Assembly: GCF_051652165.1 (NCBI RefSeq)
Contig: NZ_JBOFTR010000016.1
Location: forward strand, 434,001-498,000
Length of the DNA: 64,000 nucleotides
DNA from: Plesiomonas sp051652165
GTDB lineage: Bacteria > Pseudomonadota > Gammaproteobacteria > Enterobacterales > CAMTGL01
Reading direction: 5' to 3'
Below are positions 7,917-16,657 of the stretch, one piece after another. Position 1 is the first letter of the stretch; each line of letters starts with the position of its first letter. A program made the position numbers and the translations under genes. The notes under the pieces were generated by a model. The model was given only the letters and a program-made list of their open reading frames with translations. It was not told the origin of the DNA and made no database searches.

Positions 7917-9235
7917 CCTTGAACTCCTTGAAGTTCCCAATCCCGCACATCAATTTTGCCTGTTACGGCTGCTGAGATAAGGGCTGTTTTGCGCTCTTGT
8001 ATCAATTTTATTGCATCACTAGCTTTGGTGGTTAATCTATTAAATACACTTAGAACATCGTTAAGTTGATTAATGATGACTTCTTGTTCTCTTGCTGGTG
8101 GTAGCACAATTCTCATTTCATTAATAAACTCTGCACTTGCTCTCGGCATTTTTGCACCATAGGTTGAGCTATCTACTATTTCGATAAATCCACCTGATAT
8201 CATTGAATAGAAAAGATATTGAGATAAAGTACCTACTTTAGGGCGGTAAGCTAATAAATCTCCGAAAGCAACTGATGATTCATTACACAAAAATACTTTT
8301 GATAAATAGGGGCGCAACTTGCCAAATAGCACATCGCCATCCTCTGTTGTTACACCATCTTCCGCATAACTTGAATTAGTCTCGATATATCGCCCAGTAC
8401 CACTTTCGATATTTTCTAGAGCTATAACTTTTCTAACATTATTATCTGCAACTTTGGATGATAATAACTCAGCACTAAATTTTAGACGCTTTACCTCCCA
8501 ATGCTCAGGCACTTCACCTAACCACTCCACACCTGAATCTTTCATTGGTGCATCAGGGTTAAGCCCTTTGGTCACTGCGTGAGAAATCACCGCTTGACGT
8601 TTTTCTTTTAATAGCTCAATCAGCTTTTCTTGTTTGGCGATCAAGGTGTCGATCTTGGCGGTTTCGTGATCGAGGAAGTCGGCGATTTTTTGTTGTTCTT
8701 CATATGAAGGGACTGTAAAAGAAACTGACTTAAAAACATCAGTAGCTACAAGGTTTTGCATAGCACCACCTTGGGTATTATCTTTTATTTGTTTTTGAAC
8801 ATCTTCACTTCTAAAGATATGCTTAAAAAATGCTTTGTTTACAGCATCTTCATTAATTCTCATTATCAATAGAGCTTGATTTATAATTCCTTTTTCATAT
8901 GGTTCTGTAACTTCCACGATCCTGCCTATAGTCCCAGAGCAGCTCATTAGTAAGTCGCCATTAGTCACGGTAAACCGACTCAACTCACGATAAGTATCTT
9001 CTGATATATATGAATCACCAAGTCCTACACTGTCTTGTATGCAGTTTTTTTGCTCATAAACCTTTATACCAGCAGTTGTAAAAAATTCTTTTTTTAATGC
9101 GCTACCAAAAGGACCTCTTACAAGGTCATTAAGAAAGAATTTTAATTTCTTACAATCCCAATGAATAGGTATCTCTTTTAACCACTCAACACCAGAATCT
9201 TTATATTCTTGATATGCTTTATAACGCCCAGCCAT
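7913..9235 (-). CDS. hsdS: Type I restriction-modification specificity subunit
   Basis: The ATG at 9235 overlaps the hsdM stop as ATGA and is preferred to the GTG three bases earlier. The 440-residue protein has the usual two target recognition domains, each introduced by a near-identical repeat (DSGVEWLKEIPIHW near residue 14 and DSGVEWLGEVPEHW near residue 232). Each is followed by a variable domain and then a conserved helix (QQKIADFLDHETAKIDTLI after the first). HsdS dictates the bipartite DNA target of both the methylase and the nuclease. The internal repeats are the sites where such genes recombine to change specificity; only one hsdS is present here. Confidence 0.95.
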   Translation of the reverse strand: MAGRYKAYQEYKDSGVEWLKEIPIHWDCKKLKFFLNDLVRGPFGSALKKEFFTTAGIKVYEQKNCIQDSVGLGDSYISEDTYRELSRFTVTNGDLLMSCSGTIGRIVEVTEPYEKGIINQALLIMRINEDAVNKAFFKHIFRSEDVQKQIKDNTQGGAMQNLVATDVFKSVSFTVPSYEEQQKIADFLDHETAKIDTLIAKQEKLIELLKEKRQAVISHAVTKGLNPDAPMKDSGVEWLGEVPEHWEVKRLKFSAELLSSKVADNNVRKVIALENIESGTGRYIETNSSYAEDGVTTEDGDVLFGKLRPYLSKVFLCNESSVAFGDLLAYRPKVGTLSQYLFYSMISGGFIEIVDSSTYGAKMPRASAEFINEMRIVLPPAREQEVIINQLNDVLSVFNRLTTKASDAIKLIQERKTALISAAVTGKIDVRDWELQGVQG

Positions 9236-11313
9236 CACGAATGCACCTCTTGCAGCAACTGCATAATTTCAGCCGAAACTGCATCTAAATCAGTATCAAT
9301 TTCTGCTAATGCTCTTGGTGGTTCATACACATAGAAATGGCGGTTGAATGGAATTTCATAGCCGACAATACCCACTTCACCATCTTTAGGGTCGGTCTTA
9401 CTTAAATCAATCCATGCATTGGGCACATGCGGCAGCACTTCACGAGCAAAGTAATCGGCAACGCTTTCAGTTAGTGGCACGTTCTCAAAATCACGCAAAT
9501 CTGGGTTGGCTTCAATTTGGCCTTTTGTTTTACATACTTCAGCTTCATCATCGTGCTCGCCTAAGTGTTTCACGATAAGTTTTAGTTGAACTGCACTGAG
9601 TTTAACGGCTTTGGCTGCGCTTTCTTGCTGCCCTTGTGCGCTTTCTCGCTCTAGTTTGGCTTTGAGTTGCTTGAGGAACTTATCACGCGATAAGTATTTC
9701 TCTTGCTCGAAGGAAGCGAGCGCATTCAGAATGGCTTGTTGGGTAGTGTCATCCATTTTCTCCCAAGCGTTATCCGCTTGCAGAGCTTCTAGGCGTAGTT
9801 CGTCTTTCGGGTAAATCGCTAATTGCAGCGGGCGCTCAACGGTAATACGGCGATAGCCAAACTCTTTGTAGTCAAAAATTTTACTAAAGTCGTTTTCAAC
9901 AAATTGACCGTAGGTTTGCACGATTTTATCAATCGCCTCAGGTGTCAATTCTTTGCGTTTACTGCCGAGTGATTTACGCATGGCCTGATAAAAAACATTT
10001 TCATCATCGCCTTCTACTTCACCACCACCACTGCGACCACGACCGCCTGTTTTAGCTCGTTCCTTGGACGCATTGATAAGTTGAACCTTGCCTTTGCGAT
10101 GAGCAGGCTTATGGCTAGATAGCACCCAAACATAAGTGGCAATGCCTGTGTTGTAGAACATATCGGTTGGCAGCGCCACAATCGCTTCTAGCAGGTCATT
10201 TTCCAGAATGTAGCGTCTAATTTCGCTTTCACCGCTACCCGCACCACCCGTAAAGAGTGGCGAGCCATTCAAGATAATACCGATACGTGAACCGCCCTCA
10301 CTGACAGGGCGCATTTTGCTGATCAGGTGTAGTAAAAACAGCAATGAACCGTCAGACACGCGTGGTAAACCAGCACCAAATCGACCTTCAAAGCCTTTTT
10401 GCGTGTGCTCATCATTGATTTGTTTTTGGATCTTTTTCCAATCCACACCAAACGGTGGGTTTGACAGCATATAGTCAAACTTGTCGGTGCGTAGTTGGTC
10501 ATTCGATAGGGTATTACCCAATTTGATGTTATCGACCTTCTGCCCCTTAATCAGCATATCCGCTTTACAGATAGCGTAGGACTCAGGGTTTAGCTCTTGG
10601 CCAAAAGCAGACAAAGAGGCGTTTTCATTAAGCTTATGAACATACTCCATACCCGATGATAAGAAGCCACCTGTACCCGCGGTAGGGTCATAAATCGAGC
10701 GCACTAAACCTGAACTGGTTAGCTCTTCTTCATTGGTGAAAAGCAGTGAGGTAGTCAGTTCAACAATGTCTCTTGGGGTAAAGTGTTCCCCTGCGGTTTC
10801 ATTAGAGCCTTCGGCAAAGCGTCTGATCAACTCTTCAAACACCAAACCCATACCGTAGTTGCTGATGGTATTTGGGTGAAGGTCGGTGGTCGCAAAGCGT
10901 TTTGCCACTTTGTAAAGCAGATCCGCCTCTTCGAGTTTGTCGATTGTATTGAAAAAATCGAAGTGCTCGAAAATCTCACGCGCGTTGGGGCTAAACGACT
11001 GAATATAGCTCTCTAGGTTACTTGCGACACCCGTTTCACCAAGGCGGTTTAAATCCATTTTAGAGGTATTGTAAAAACTTAACTGCGCTGCATGGGTGAG
11101 CAGTTTGTCTTGCGCCTCAATCGGCATTGCTTTTACAGCTTCGTATTTTGCCAAAACGTCTGGCTTGGTAGCGGCAAGCACACACTCTAAGCGTCTTAGT
11201 AGTGTGAAAGGGAGAATAATACGTCCGTATTGAGATTGCTTGAAATCGCCACGCAGAAGGTCAGCGACGGACCATAAAAATGCGGCTACAGAAGAGAAAT
11301 TGTTGTTAGTCAT
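9235..11313 (-). CDS. hsdM: Type I restriction-modification DNA methyltransferase subunit
   Basis: The likely start is the ATG at 11313 (MTNNNFSSVAAF), giving 692 residues; a GTG at 11325 is possible. It has the N-terminal helical HsdM domain (SVADLLRGDFKQSQYG, LPFTLLRRLE), SAM-binding motif I DPTAGTGGF at about residue 208, and the catalytic N6-adenine motif NPPFG at about residue 285. The C-terminal region beyond residue 480 is longer than in the shortest HsdM proteins but usual for this branch. HsdM with HsdS methylates adenine in the host target; with HsdR it forms the restriction complex. It is the first gene of the operon and has an unusual hairpin just before its start (11317-11349). 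Confidence 0.95.
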   Translation of the reverse strand: MTNNNFSSVAAFLWSVADLLRGDFKQSQYGRIILPFTLLRRLECVLAATKPDVLAKYEAVKAMPIEAQDKLLTHAAQLSFYNTSKMDLNRLGETGVASNLESYIQSFSPNAREIFEHFDFFNTIDKLEEADLLYKVAKRFATTDLHPNTISNYGMGLVFEELIRRFAEGSNETAGEHFTPRDIVELTTSLLFTNEEELTSSGLVRSIYDPTAGTGGFLSSGMEYVHKLNENASLSAFGQELNPESYAICKADMLIKGQKVDNIKLGNTLSNDQLRTDKFDYMLSNPPFGVDWKKIQKQINDEHTQKGFEGRFGAGLPRVSDGSLLFLLHLISKMRPVSEGGSRIGIILNGSPLFTGGAGSGESEIRRYILENDLLEAIVALPTDMFYNTGIATYVWVLSSHKPAHRKGKVQLINASKERAKTGGRGRSGGGEVEGDDENVFYQAMRKSLGSKRKELTPEAIDKIVQTYGQFVENDFSKIFDYKEFGYRRITVERPLQLAIYPKDELRLEALQADNAWEKMDDTTQQAILNALASFEQEKYLSRDKFLKQLKAKLERESAQGQQESAAKAVKLSAVQLKLIVKHLGEHDDEAEVCKTKGQIEANPDLRDFENVPLTESVADYFAREVLPHVPNAWIDLSKTDPKDGEVGIVGYEIPFNRHFYVYEPPRALAEIDTDLDAVSAEIMQLLQEVHS

Positions 11314-11316
11314 ATA

Positions 11317-11349
11317 AATCAGCACTTGCTACGAAAAATTGTGCTGATT
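11317..11349 (-). promoter_or_regulatory. inverted repeat at the hsdM start
   Basis: A nine-base perfect inverted repeat (AATCAGCAC / GTGCTGATT, 15-base spacer) ends three bases before the hsdM ATG and takes the place where a Shine-Dalgarno should be; none is visible. It could be an operator or a translation-controlling hairpin. Confidence 0.45.
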
Positions 11350-11819
11350 ATACAGGAAGGTTATGGGCTAGATCTGCGATTAGCTTAGTAAGTCTGAGCC
11401 ACATATTTGGTCAAAGTACTAAATCGAATGACACTTTTAGGAATGTTCCAAAGTATTCGTATCAAATAATAGTGAGTCAGAAAAGAGTTAACTTTTTCTG
11501 TTGCTCTCACTTATTCAACAAAGTCGTCTGTTTCATATCAACCCAACCCTTTGCATTAATAATCTAGCAACATCACAATAATTGCATAACCCCTTCCCAA
11601 TCAACTCACATACCCATAGCGAGGCCTGCGAGATCATCGACAGGCTTATTCTGCCCCACCTTAAAGCAACAAATTTTTTTCTTTCACGCCTCCATTTCAA
11701 TATAAGAAATTCACTCAAGCTAATACGGCTTTCTCTAGATTGGGAATAAATTCCAACTGCATTACCCAAATTCAAACCAATATTCTTTCTCCATCTTCAA
11801 CATAAAAGGGCTGAATATC
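11350..11819. other. non-coding interval between divergent hsdM and DUF2589 operons
   Basis: About 470 bases, AT-rich, hold no gene I can support. An 80-codon open frame on the minus strand (11533-11775) has no recognisable product. The interval should contain promoters for both divergent operons, but I see no consensus-quality -35/-10 pair. Confidence 0.5.
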
Positions 11820-12377
11820 ATGAGAATTTTTAATAAAAACAAACCAATTTCACCGCAACACCTAGACGGTATTGTCCGTGGTTTGAATTATGTTGCTAAC
11901 TGCGCCAGTGATATGAGCCTGTCTCATTATCAAAATCTGATCACACAATATTTCGACTACAACCAAGAAGAAGATATTTTCACTCCAAAAGTCGTCAAGC
12001 TGATGCTGGATAAAGAGCATGAGATCAATATGCCTCTTATTGCTGTTACTGATGCCAAGGGCTTATATCTCGATGAGCTAGAAGTGGACTTTTCGGTTCG
12101 AGTAACAGGCATCGATAGCACAAATCTTAGTGAAGGCTTGCAGCGTAATTGCCCTCAACTTCTTGTAGATATTGCCCCAAGGCAGCGAGAGCAATCTGGA
12201 CGAGACAAAGATGTTATTGATTTTAAAGTTAAATTTAAAGCAAGCGATGCTCCAGAGTGTGTCATGAAAGTAATCGACAAATATAACGCCCAAATCTCAC
12301 CGACCCTAATCGGTAATAACGCTCCAAACATGCCGTCACCAGAAATCTCATCTGAAACGGCTTCACCCAAGGCATAA
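11820..12377 (+). CDS. DUF2589-related protein, first gene of a three-gene operon
   Basis: The 185-residue protein has no signal peptide or membrane segment. Its centre (about residues 64-95) contains HEINMPLIAVTDAKGLYLDE followed by a beta-strand-like VDFSVRV. The same pattern occurs in the next gene product (LEVPVLAIVNIPSLMVDDV... FDMEV), so the two share a module. The next gene is a clear DUF2589 protein; I treat this one as related on that basis. Function is unknown. The start has AAAAGGG about nine bases upstream. It is 28 bases from the next gene, same strand, and probably heads the operon. Confidence 0.7.
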   Translation: MRIFNKNKPISPQHLDGIVRGLNYVANCASDMSLSHYQNLITQYFDYNQEEDIFTPKVVKLMLDKEHEINMPLIAVTDAKGLYLDELEVDFSVRVTGIDSTNLSEGLQRNCPQLLVDIAPRQREQSGRDKDVIDFKVKFKASDAPECVMKVIDKYNAQISPTLIGNNAPNMPSPEISSETASPKA

Positions 12378-12405
12378 CGCCTAAATATCAAAAAAGGAAA
12401 TCAGT

Positions 12406-13278
12406 ATGGCTTTAGAAAGCATGCAAAACCAATTTTCAGGCCTTCCAATGGAAAGTTTGATCGGCACTCCCCTAAAGGCTGCCTGCGATGCACAGGTAAT
12501 GTTGGCACAATCAACTGTCAATTTTATTCGTGATGTCGGTTTTGAAGGAAATAAGACGCGAACCGCAGATTTCTCTTATTCTCGTCATATTGTCACTGGT
12601 AAGGATGGTTTGGGCAACGATATTATAGGTAAAGAAGATGTAGGTCTGGAAGTTCCAGTCCTAGCCATCGTCAATATTCCGAGCCTGATGGTAGATGACG
12701 TCGATATCACCTTTGATATGGAAGTCAAATCTGCAGAGTCCTCCAAAGAAACTCAAGATACAAAAGGGGATTTTTCAGCGAAAGCAAAACTGGGCTGGGG
12801 GCCATTTAGCATCACTGCAAGTGTTTCTGGTAGTGTTGCTACCCATAAAGAAAATACTCGTTCAAGTGACAACTCTGCAAAATATCATGTTCGTGTTCAT
12901 GCTTCCCAGGCAGGTACACCTGAAGGTTTGTCTCGAGTGCTGGATATTATTCAGGATTCTGTTGCACCGAAATCCGTCAACGGCCCAAATCAAGCATTAT
13001 TGGAAAAGCCTGGCATCAAGCAAGCTTCAGCAACTGTGGTTGAGGCTCGAAATGCTCTTGAAATGGCAAGTTCTGCGCTCAAACTTGCCAATATGAAGCT
13101 AGAGCAGGCTAAACTCAGCAATCCTAGCTCTACTGCGAGTGGTGCTACTTCAGCGCCAAATCAGGCTGTTACTAATGCAGAGCAGGAAGTTGCTACGAAG
13201 AAAATAGAGGTTGTTACCAAAGAGATTGCACTTCAAGAAGCATTAAATAAGCTTCAGGAAGAAGTGAACAAGCCATAA
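12406..13278 (+). CDS. DUF2589 domain protein
   Basis: The 290-residue protein starts with the signature of the DUF2589 family (LPMESLIGTPLKAACDAQ, then MLAQSTVNFI). It continues with the shared VPVLAIVNIPSL module at about residues 84-95 and a beta-rich domain (KAKLGWGPFSITASVSGS). The last 90 residues (about 200-290) are alanine-, lysine- and glutamate-rich and look like a coiled coil broken by a Ser/Thr/Ala linker. No signal peptide and no enzymatic motif is visible. The coiled coil and the pairing with a second DUF2589-like protein suggest a structural or assembly role, but this is inference. Shine-Dalgarno AAGGAAA precedes the ATG. Confidence 0.85.
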   Translation: MALESMQNQFSGLPMESLIGTPLKAACDAQVMLAQSTVNFIRDVGFEGNKTRTADFSYSRHIVTGKDGLGNDIIGKEDVGLEVPVLAIVNIPSLMVDDVDITFDMEVKSAESSKETQDTKGDFSAKAKLGWGPFSITASVSGSVATHKENTRSSDNSAKYHVRVHASQAGTPEGLSRVLDIIQDSVAPKSVNGPNQALLEKPGIKQASATVVEARNALEMASSALKLANMKLEQAKLSNPSSTASGATSAPNQAVTNAEQEVATKKIEVVTKEIALQEALNKLQEEVNKP

Positions 13279-13289
13279 GGAGTTAAGTC

Positions 13290-13571
13290 ATGGTAAAACG
13301 CAGCGGTACCAATGATACACTGGATCTAGCAGATGTTCGCCACATAGAACGTATCGTTGTCGGGCGTTACAATCCGAACAACCCAGACGATGAGGATTTT
13401 ATGCAGCGACAAATCAACAAACTGAATCAGTGTCTCAATGCCAGTCCCAAAGGGACACTGATAGGGAAAGATACTGGATTCACTATCATTAAGTTTGGTG
13501 AAAATACCGTTGTGTCCCAACAAGTGGCGTATCATATCGGCTTCAAAAGAAAGCCTATGAGTTTGTCATAA
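13290..13571 (+). CDS. small protein of unknown function, third gene of the DUF2589 operon
   Basis: The 93-residue product follows the DUF2589 gene by 11 bases with a strong AAGGAG site, and a terminator follows it, so it is a real operon member. It is rich in polar residues (RYNPNNPDDEDFMQRQI) and ends in VSQQVAYHIGFKRKP. I do not recognise a family. The fixed position after two DUF2589-type genes suggests all three work together. Confidence 0.75.
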   Translation: MVKRSGTNDTLDLADVRHIERIVVGRYNPNNPDDEDFMQRQINKLNQCLNASPKGTLIGKDTGFTIIKFGENTVVSQQVAYHIGFKRKPMSLS

Positions 13572-13592
13572 TAAGGCTTAAAACCATCATGT

Positions 13593-13622
13593 AATCCCCA
13601 CTATATCTTGGTGGGGATTTTT
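13593..13622 (+). terminator. rho-independent terminator of the DUF2589 operon
   Basis: A nine-base perfect stem (AATCCCCAC / GTGGGGATT) with a 9-base loop is followed by TTTT, 22 bases after the last stop codon. Confidence 0.85.
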
Positions 13623-13754
13623 CTATGTAGCATCACTATTACAAGTTTTTGTTGCGGTAAAAATAGCGTAAAAACACCAATCATGTATTCAATCTGATAA
13701 TAATTAGATAAACCACATCTTCTTATTAAAGATATTGTGATAGCTAAAGTGGAT

Positions 13755-14338
13755 ATGAAATGTCCAATTTGTAAGCAAACAGCGTTGGTAAAAAAGCATA
13801 AACAGGGAAATACCAGATATTATCGTTATTAGGTATATTGCCGAAGCTTTCAATTCGAGTATAGCTCGTCTATTGAACACTAGCATCAATACCGTTATTC
13901 GCACGTTAAAAAACTCTCACCAAAAAATGTAACCTTTCTTCCATTGAAGAATCGGTAAATTTAGCTTATTTGTGAAGTCAATAAAATGTGGTCATTTGTT
14001 AGCGATAAAAAGTAGCATGCTATTTATGGTACGTATAGAATCCGCGTCTCAAATGTATTATTGCTCATACGGTTAGCCATAGAAGTAGGAAAAAGCGTCA
14101 CAAGTTATTGAAGTTGTTGTCAGGTTTTAATGCGGCTTTCTCGTATATGGAAAATTTCAGTACTCATGACATATTATCGAATGAAAAATACATTATAGAT
14201 AAGCTTTACACTCAACGTATTGAGTGTAAAAACCTGAGTCTTCACAACAGCTAAACCGTAAGACTCAGGGGTACACAAAATCGGCAGAAATGCATGACAA
14301 GATCATAGATACATTTATTGAGCATGAGTATTCTGTCT
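13755..14338 (+). mobile_element. decayed IS1-family element
   Basis: Broken translations match IS1. InsA begins as MKCPICK (zinc-finger CxxC), hits a stop, continues as VYCRSFQFEYSS, and ends with INTVIRTLKNSHQKM. InsB follows as fragments: MWSFVSDKK, KYIIDKLYTQRIECKNLSL and finally AEMHDKIIDTFIEHEYSV with a stop at 14338. Several frameshifts and stops separate these blocks, so no transposase can be made. Terminal inverted repeats are not clear. The DNA is AT-rich compared with the flanking genes. Confidence 0.8.
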
Positions 14339-14526
14339 AACATTAATAACTAGATTAAATACACCATTGTATGCTATGCAATCATTTCTACTTTATATTA
14401 CCAATATGTCGGGTACATTTATCGAGAGTGAGCATTATGTCTAATGTTACCCACCATATTAAATACACCACTAAAACGCCATTATATATTATGCGATCAC
14501 TTTCCTTTTATATTACCAATATGTCG
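14311..14526 (+). repeat. imperfect tandem duplication of the IS1 right end
   Basis: Two copies of roughly 100-110 bases lie in tandem (14311-14411 and 14415-14526). Both contain the end of InsB (FIEHEYSV and FIESEHYV, each followed by TAA) and the same downstream track ending TATTACCAATATGTCG. They differ by several substitutions and a short insertion. The second copy runs into the 3' end of the Mor-like gene. Confidence 0.75.
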
Positions 14527-14880
14527 AATGCTCAAGTTATACTTAATCGCCAGTTCAGATCTAGAAGCACCACATTCACTTGCTTCTTTTATTTCCCAAT
14601 TACGTATCTGCCTATCAAAATGTTCACGTTTAGGTATTTCCAACGTAATGCCGCCAAAATTTGAACATAGTATATCCAAACTCTCTTTTTTTACTGTTTT
14701 TTTTAATGCCGTTCTTTCCGGATTTTTTGCGATATATTTAACTTGACCACCAAACTGGCAAATAAAATCATAAGCCTCACTTAAACCTAAAAGCTCAATC
14801 AGCTCCTGCAGCAGCCTTGGCATTTTAGTAGTATCGATTTCATTAAGTGTTGACGTTATTTTATTGTTTAACTTATTCAT
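14497..14880 (-). CDS. Mor-family transcription activator (phage Mu middle regulator type)
   Basis: The 127-residue protein matches the Mor/C activator family. An N-terminal dimerisation part contains LLQELIELLGLSEAYDFICQ and a GGQVKYIAK segment. A C-terminal helix-turn-helix (GASRSELAIKYNLSIRHIGNI, of which SELAIKYNLSIRHIGNI is the core) would bind DNA. In Mu, Mor activates middle transcription; stand-alone homologues occur in prophage remnants and islands. No other Mu-like gene is nearby, so it is an orphan, and its target is unknown. Its 3' end overlaps the duplicated IS1 end, which suggests the last codons may have been altered. Confidence 0.8.
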   Translation of the reverse strand: MNKLNNKITSTLNEIDTTKMPRLLQELIELLGLSEAYDFICQFGGQVKYIAKNPERTALKKTVKKESLDILCSNFGGITLEIPKREHFDRQIRNWEIKEASECGASRSELAIKYNLSIRHIGNIKGK

Positions 14881-15047
14881 TCCCTTGTCCTTATTTTCCT
14901 AGTTACAAGGCAATGAAAACAGATCTTAAAATTATAACTATAAGGAAAAAGATCCTCAGAAAATTAGATGTTCAAAAATCAAACGTATATTTGTTACCTA
15001 TATGTGTGTAGTGGCATAGTTAATTTGGCCTACTAATAAGAAATGTC
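14881..15047. other. non-coding gap between the Mor-like gene and the IS3 remnant
   Basis: AT-rich sequence with no gene seen; it must hold the Mor-like gene promoter on the minus strand. Confidence 0.4.
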
Positions 15048-15615
15048 ATGAATAAAAGTAAACGTTTACGATATATTACTGTGATTAAGCTCGAAACCGC
15101 TCAATCAATCATTGATCAAGCTTATACACAATAAGTTGCAGATAAAGCCATAAACATCGGTAAATCGACAGCCAATAAGTGGATAACACAACTTTAGGTT
15201 AAGCACCAAGAGCTTACTCCTAAAGCCTCACCAATGACACCTGAGCAGATTGAAATCAAAGCACTCAAACGTAAAATTGAATGCATAAATATCGAGAAAG
15301 AAATCCTAAAAAAGACTGCGACCCTATTGATGTTGGACTCGCTAAACAATTCTCGATAACTGAAAAACTCAATCAGAGTAGCAAATACCCTATTTCAGTA
15401 TTATTCCACGTATTCAACGTGAACCAGAGTAGCACCAATAGAGCGATTTTTCAGGCGTTTAAAAATGGAGTGAACTCTGGCACAAGGCTATAAGAGTTTT
15501 AACGAAATCAAATAAGATATGACCGATTTATCATTGGTTATTACTATAAAGTGAGGCTATATTATTACAATGCAAAATTAATCTCAAATGAATCAAAGTG
15601 AAGATTTTAGTTAAA
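15048..15615 (+). mobile_element. decayed IS3-family element with internal deletion
   Basis: From the ATG at 15048 an OrfA is readable through two in-frame stops: KLETAQSIIDQAYTQ, then VADKAINIGKSTANKWITQL, then LTPKASPMTPEQIEIKALKR and IEKEILKKTATLLM. This is the helix-turn-helix plus leucine-zipper pattern of IS3 OrfA. Sequence then jumps to the OrfB end: IERFFRRLKME, TLAQGYKSFNEIK and, after a frameshift, YYYNAKLISNESK. Most of the DDE integrase core is missing, so an internal deletion has occurred and the element is dead. Confidence 0.8.
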
Positions 15616-15697
15616 TTCTAAAACCATAGACAGTTTTAGTTAATCACTACACAGATAAAAGCGGCTTACGCCGCTTTATCTTAGAAAATACGATTGA

Positions 15698-16378
15698 TTA
15701 AGCAACACAATTAGCAAGTAGGTTTCTAAACGTAATATTGACTGCTTTCAACCCACCATTACCATCATCGATGAATTTGATCCCATTTGGAATCTCATCT
15801 TCTTTCACCTCGCCAGACAGATAGGTAAACGCTTCTCCTTTAAACAATAGATTGTTAATATCATGAGATATAACAAATACTAACTCTCCTTCCTGCTTAT
15901 CAGCTGGCACTTCAGATTTTAATTTTTCATATATAGTATACACTGCATCCACAACGTCACTAACCTGGCCAAGCATGTAACCTTTAATTTTTTCAGCAGC
16001 ATGTTTAACGATATTCTCAGCAATACCGCGAGAACCGATGTAAAACCCACTGCCATTCTCCTTCGTTGTGACCAAATAACCGAAACCCATATACAGACTC
16101 AAATTGAATGATCGCCCCCGCGGAGCATAAATATCATCCTCATACCATGAAAACAGAGAAAAGTGTTCTTTTGGTATTTGGATTGCACATTCTGGATTCT
16201 TTTTTAAGTTTTCCAGAATACGTAGAATTTCTTCCTGATTACCTCGAATTAAAATCGCAGATATATCTTGCTTCCACACTAAAGGAGAACAAGAGGAAGG
16301 CTCCACAATACTGTTCGGATTAAAAACCACATTACCATCGATTACACAGGGTCTTACTTTAACCACATTAATACTCAT
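15698..16378 (-). CDS. hypothetical protein of 226 residues
   Basis: I do not recognise a family. The protein appears soluble, with no signal peptide or membrane helix. It has an N-terminal alternating-hydrophobic part, a glycine-rich centre (GFGYLVTTKENGSGFYIGSRG at about residues 105-125, core NGSGFYIGSRG), an amphipathic helix (IAENIVKHAAEKIKGYMLG) and a C-terminal part with LVFVISHDINNLLF. The frame is intact and of ordinary codon use although both sides are mobile-element debris, which suggests selection or recent arrival. It is alone on its strand here. Confidence 0.6.
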   Translation of the reverse strand: MSINVVKVRPCVIDGNVVFNPNSIVEPSSCSPLVWKQDISAILIRGNQEEILRILENLKKNPECAIQIPKEHFSLFSWYEDDIYAPRGRSFNLSLYMGFGYLVTTKENGSGFYIGSRGIAENIVKHAAEKIKGYMLGQVSDVVDAVYTIYEKLKSEVPADKQEGELVFVISHDINNLLFKGEAFTYLSGEVKEDEIPNGIKFIDDGNGGLKAVNITFRNLLANCVA

Positions 16379-16606
16379 ACTAGTCCCTTTTATTTTTAGC
16401 TGAAAAGATTGGACTTACTGAATCAACTCGAAAAATCCATTTACCAATAAGTCACGTATATTATCTCGTCAGAGAGAACAATGATTAATAAGGTAAAGTA
16501 TCCCAGCGTTTAGTTAGGTAATCCTGTAATGATGTTATGGATGCCTCTTCCTAAGGTAGTCAGTGCCATGCTTTTACTAACTGCATTAATCTGAGAGCAA
16601 CATCAC

Positions 16607-16657
16607 ATGGATACGATTAGAATTGTTGGTATTAATATTGCCAAATCTGCTTTTTAA
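16607..16657 (+). mobile_element. IS110-family transposase start, remnant
   Basis: Seventeen codons including the stop match the N-terminus of IS110 transposases (RIVGINIAKSAF, cf. the family pattern VGxDxAKxxF that carries the first DEDD acidic residue). Here the Asp is replaced by Asn and a stop follows the Phe. It is a fossil only. Confidence 0.55.

Noticed and set aside
11533..11775. 80-codon minus-strand open frame between the hsdM and DUF2589 operons
   Set aside because: No recognisable product, no ribosome site and low-complexity composition; it lies where two divergent promoters are expected.
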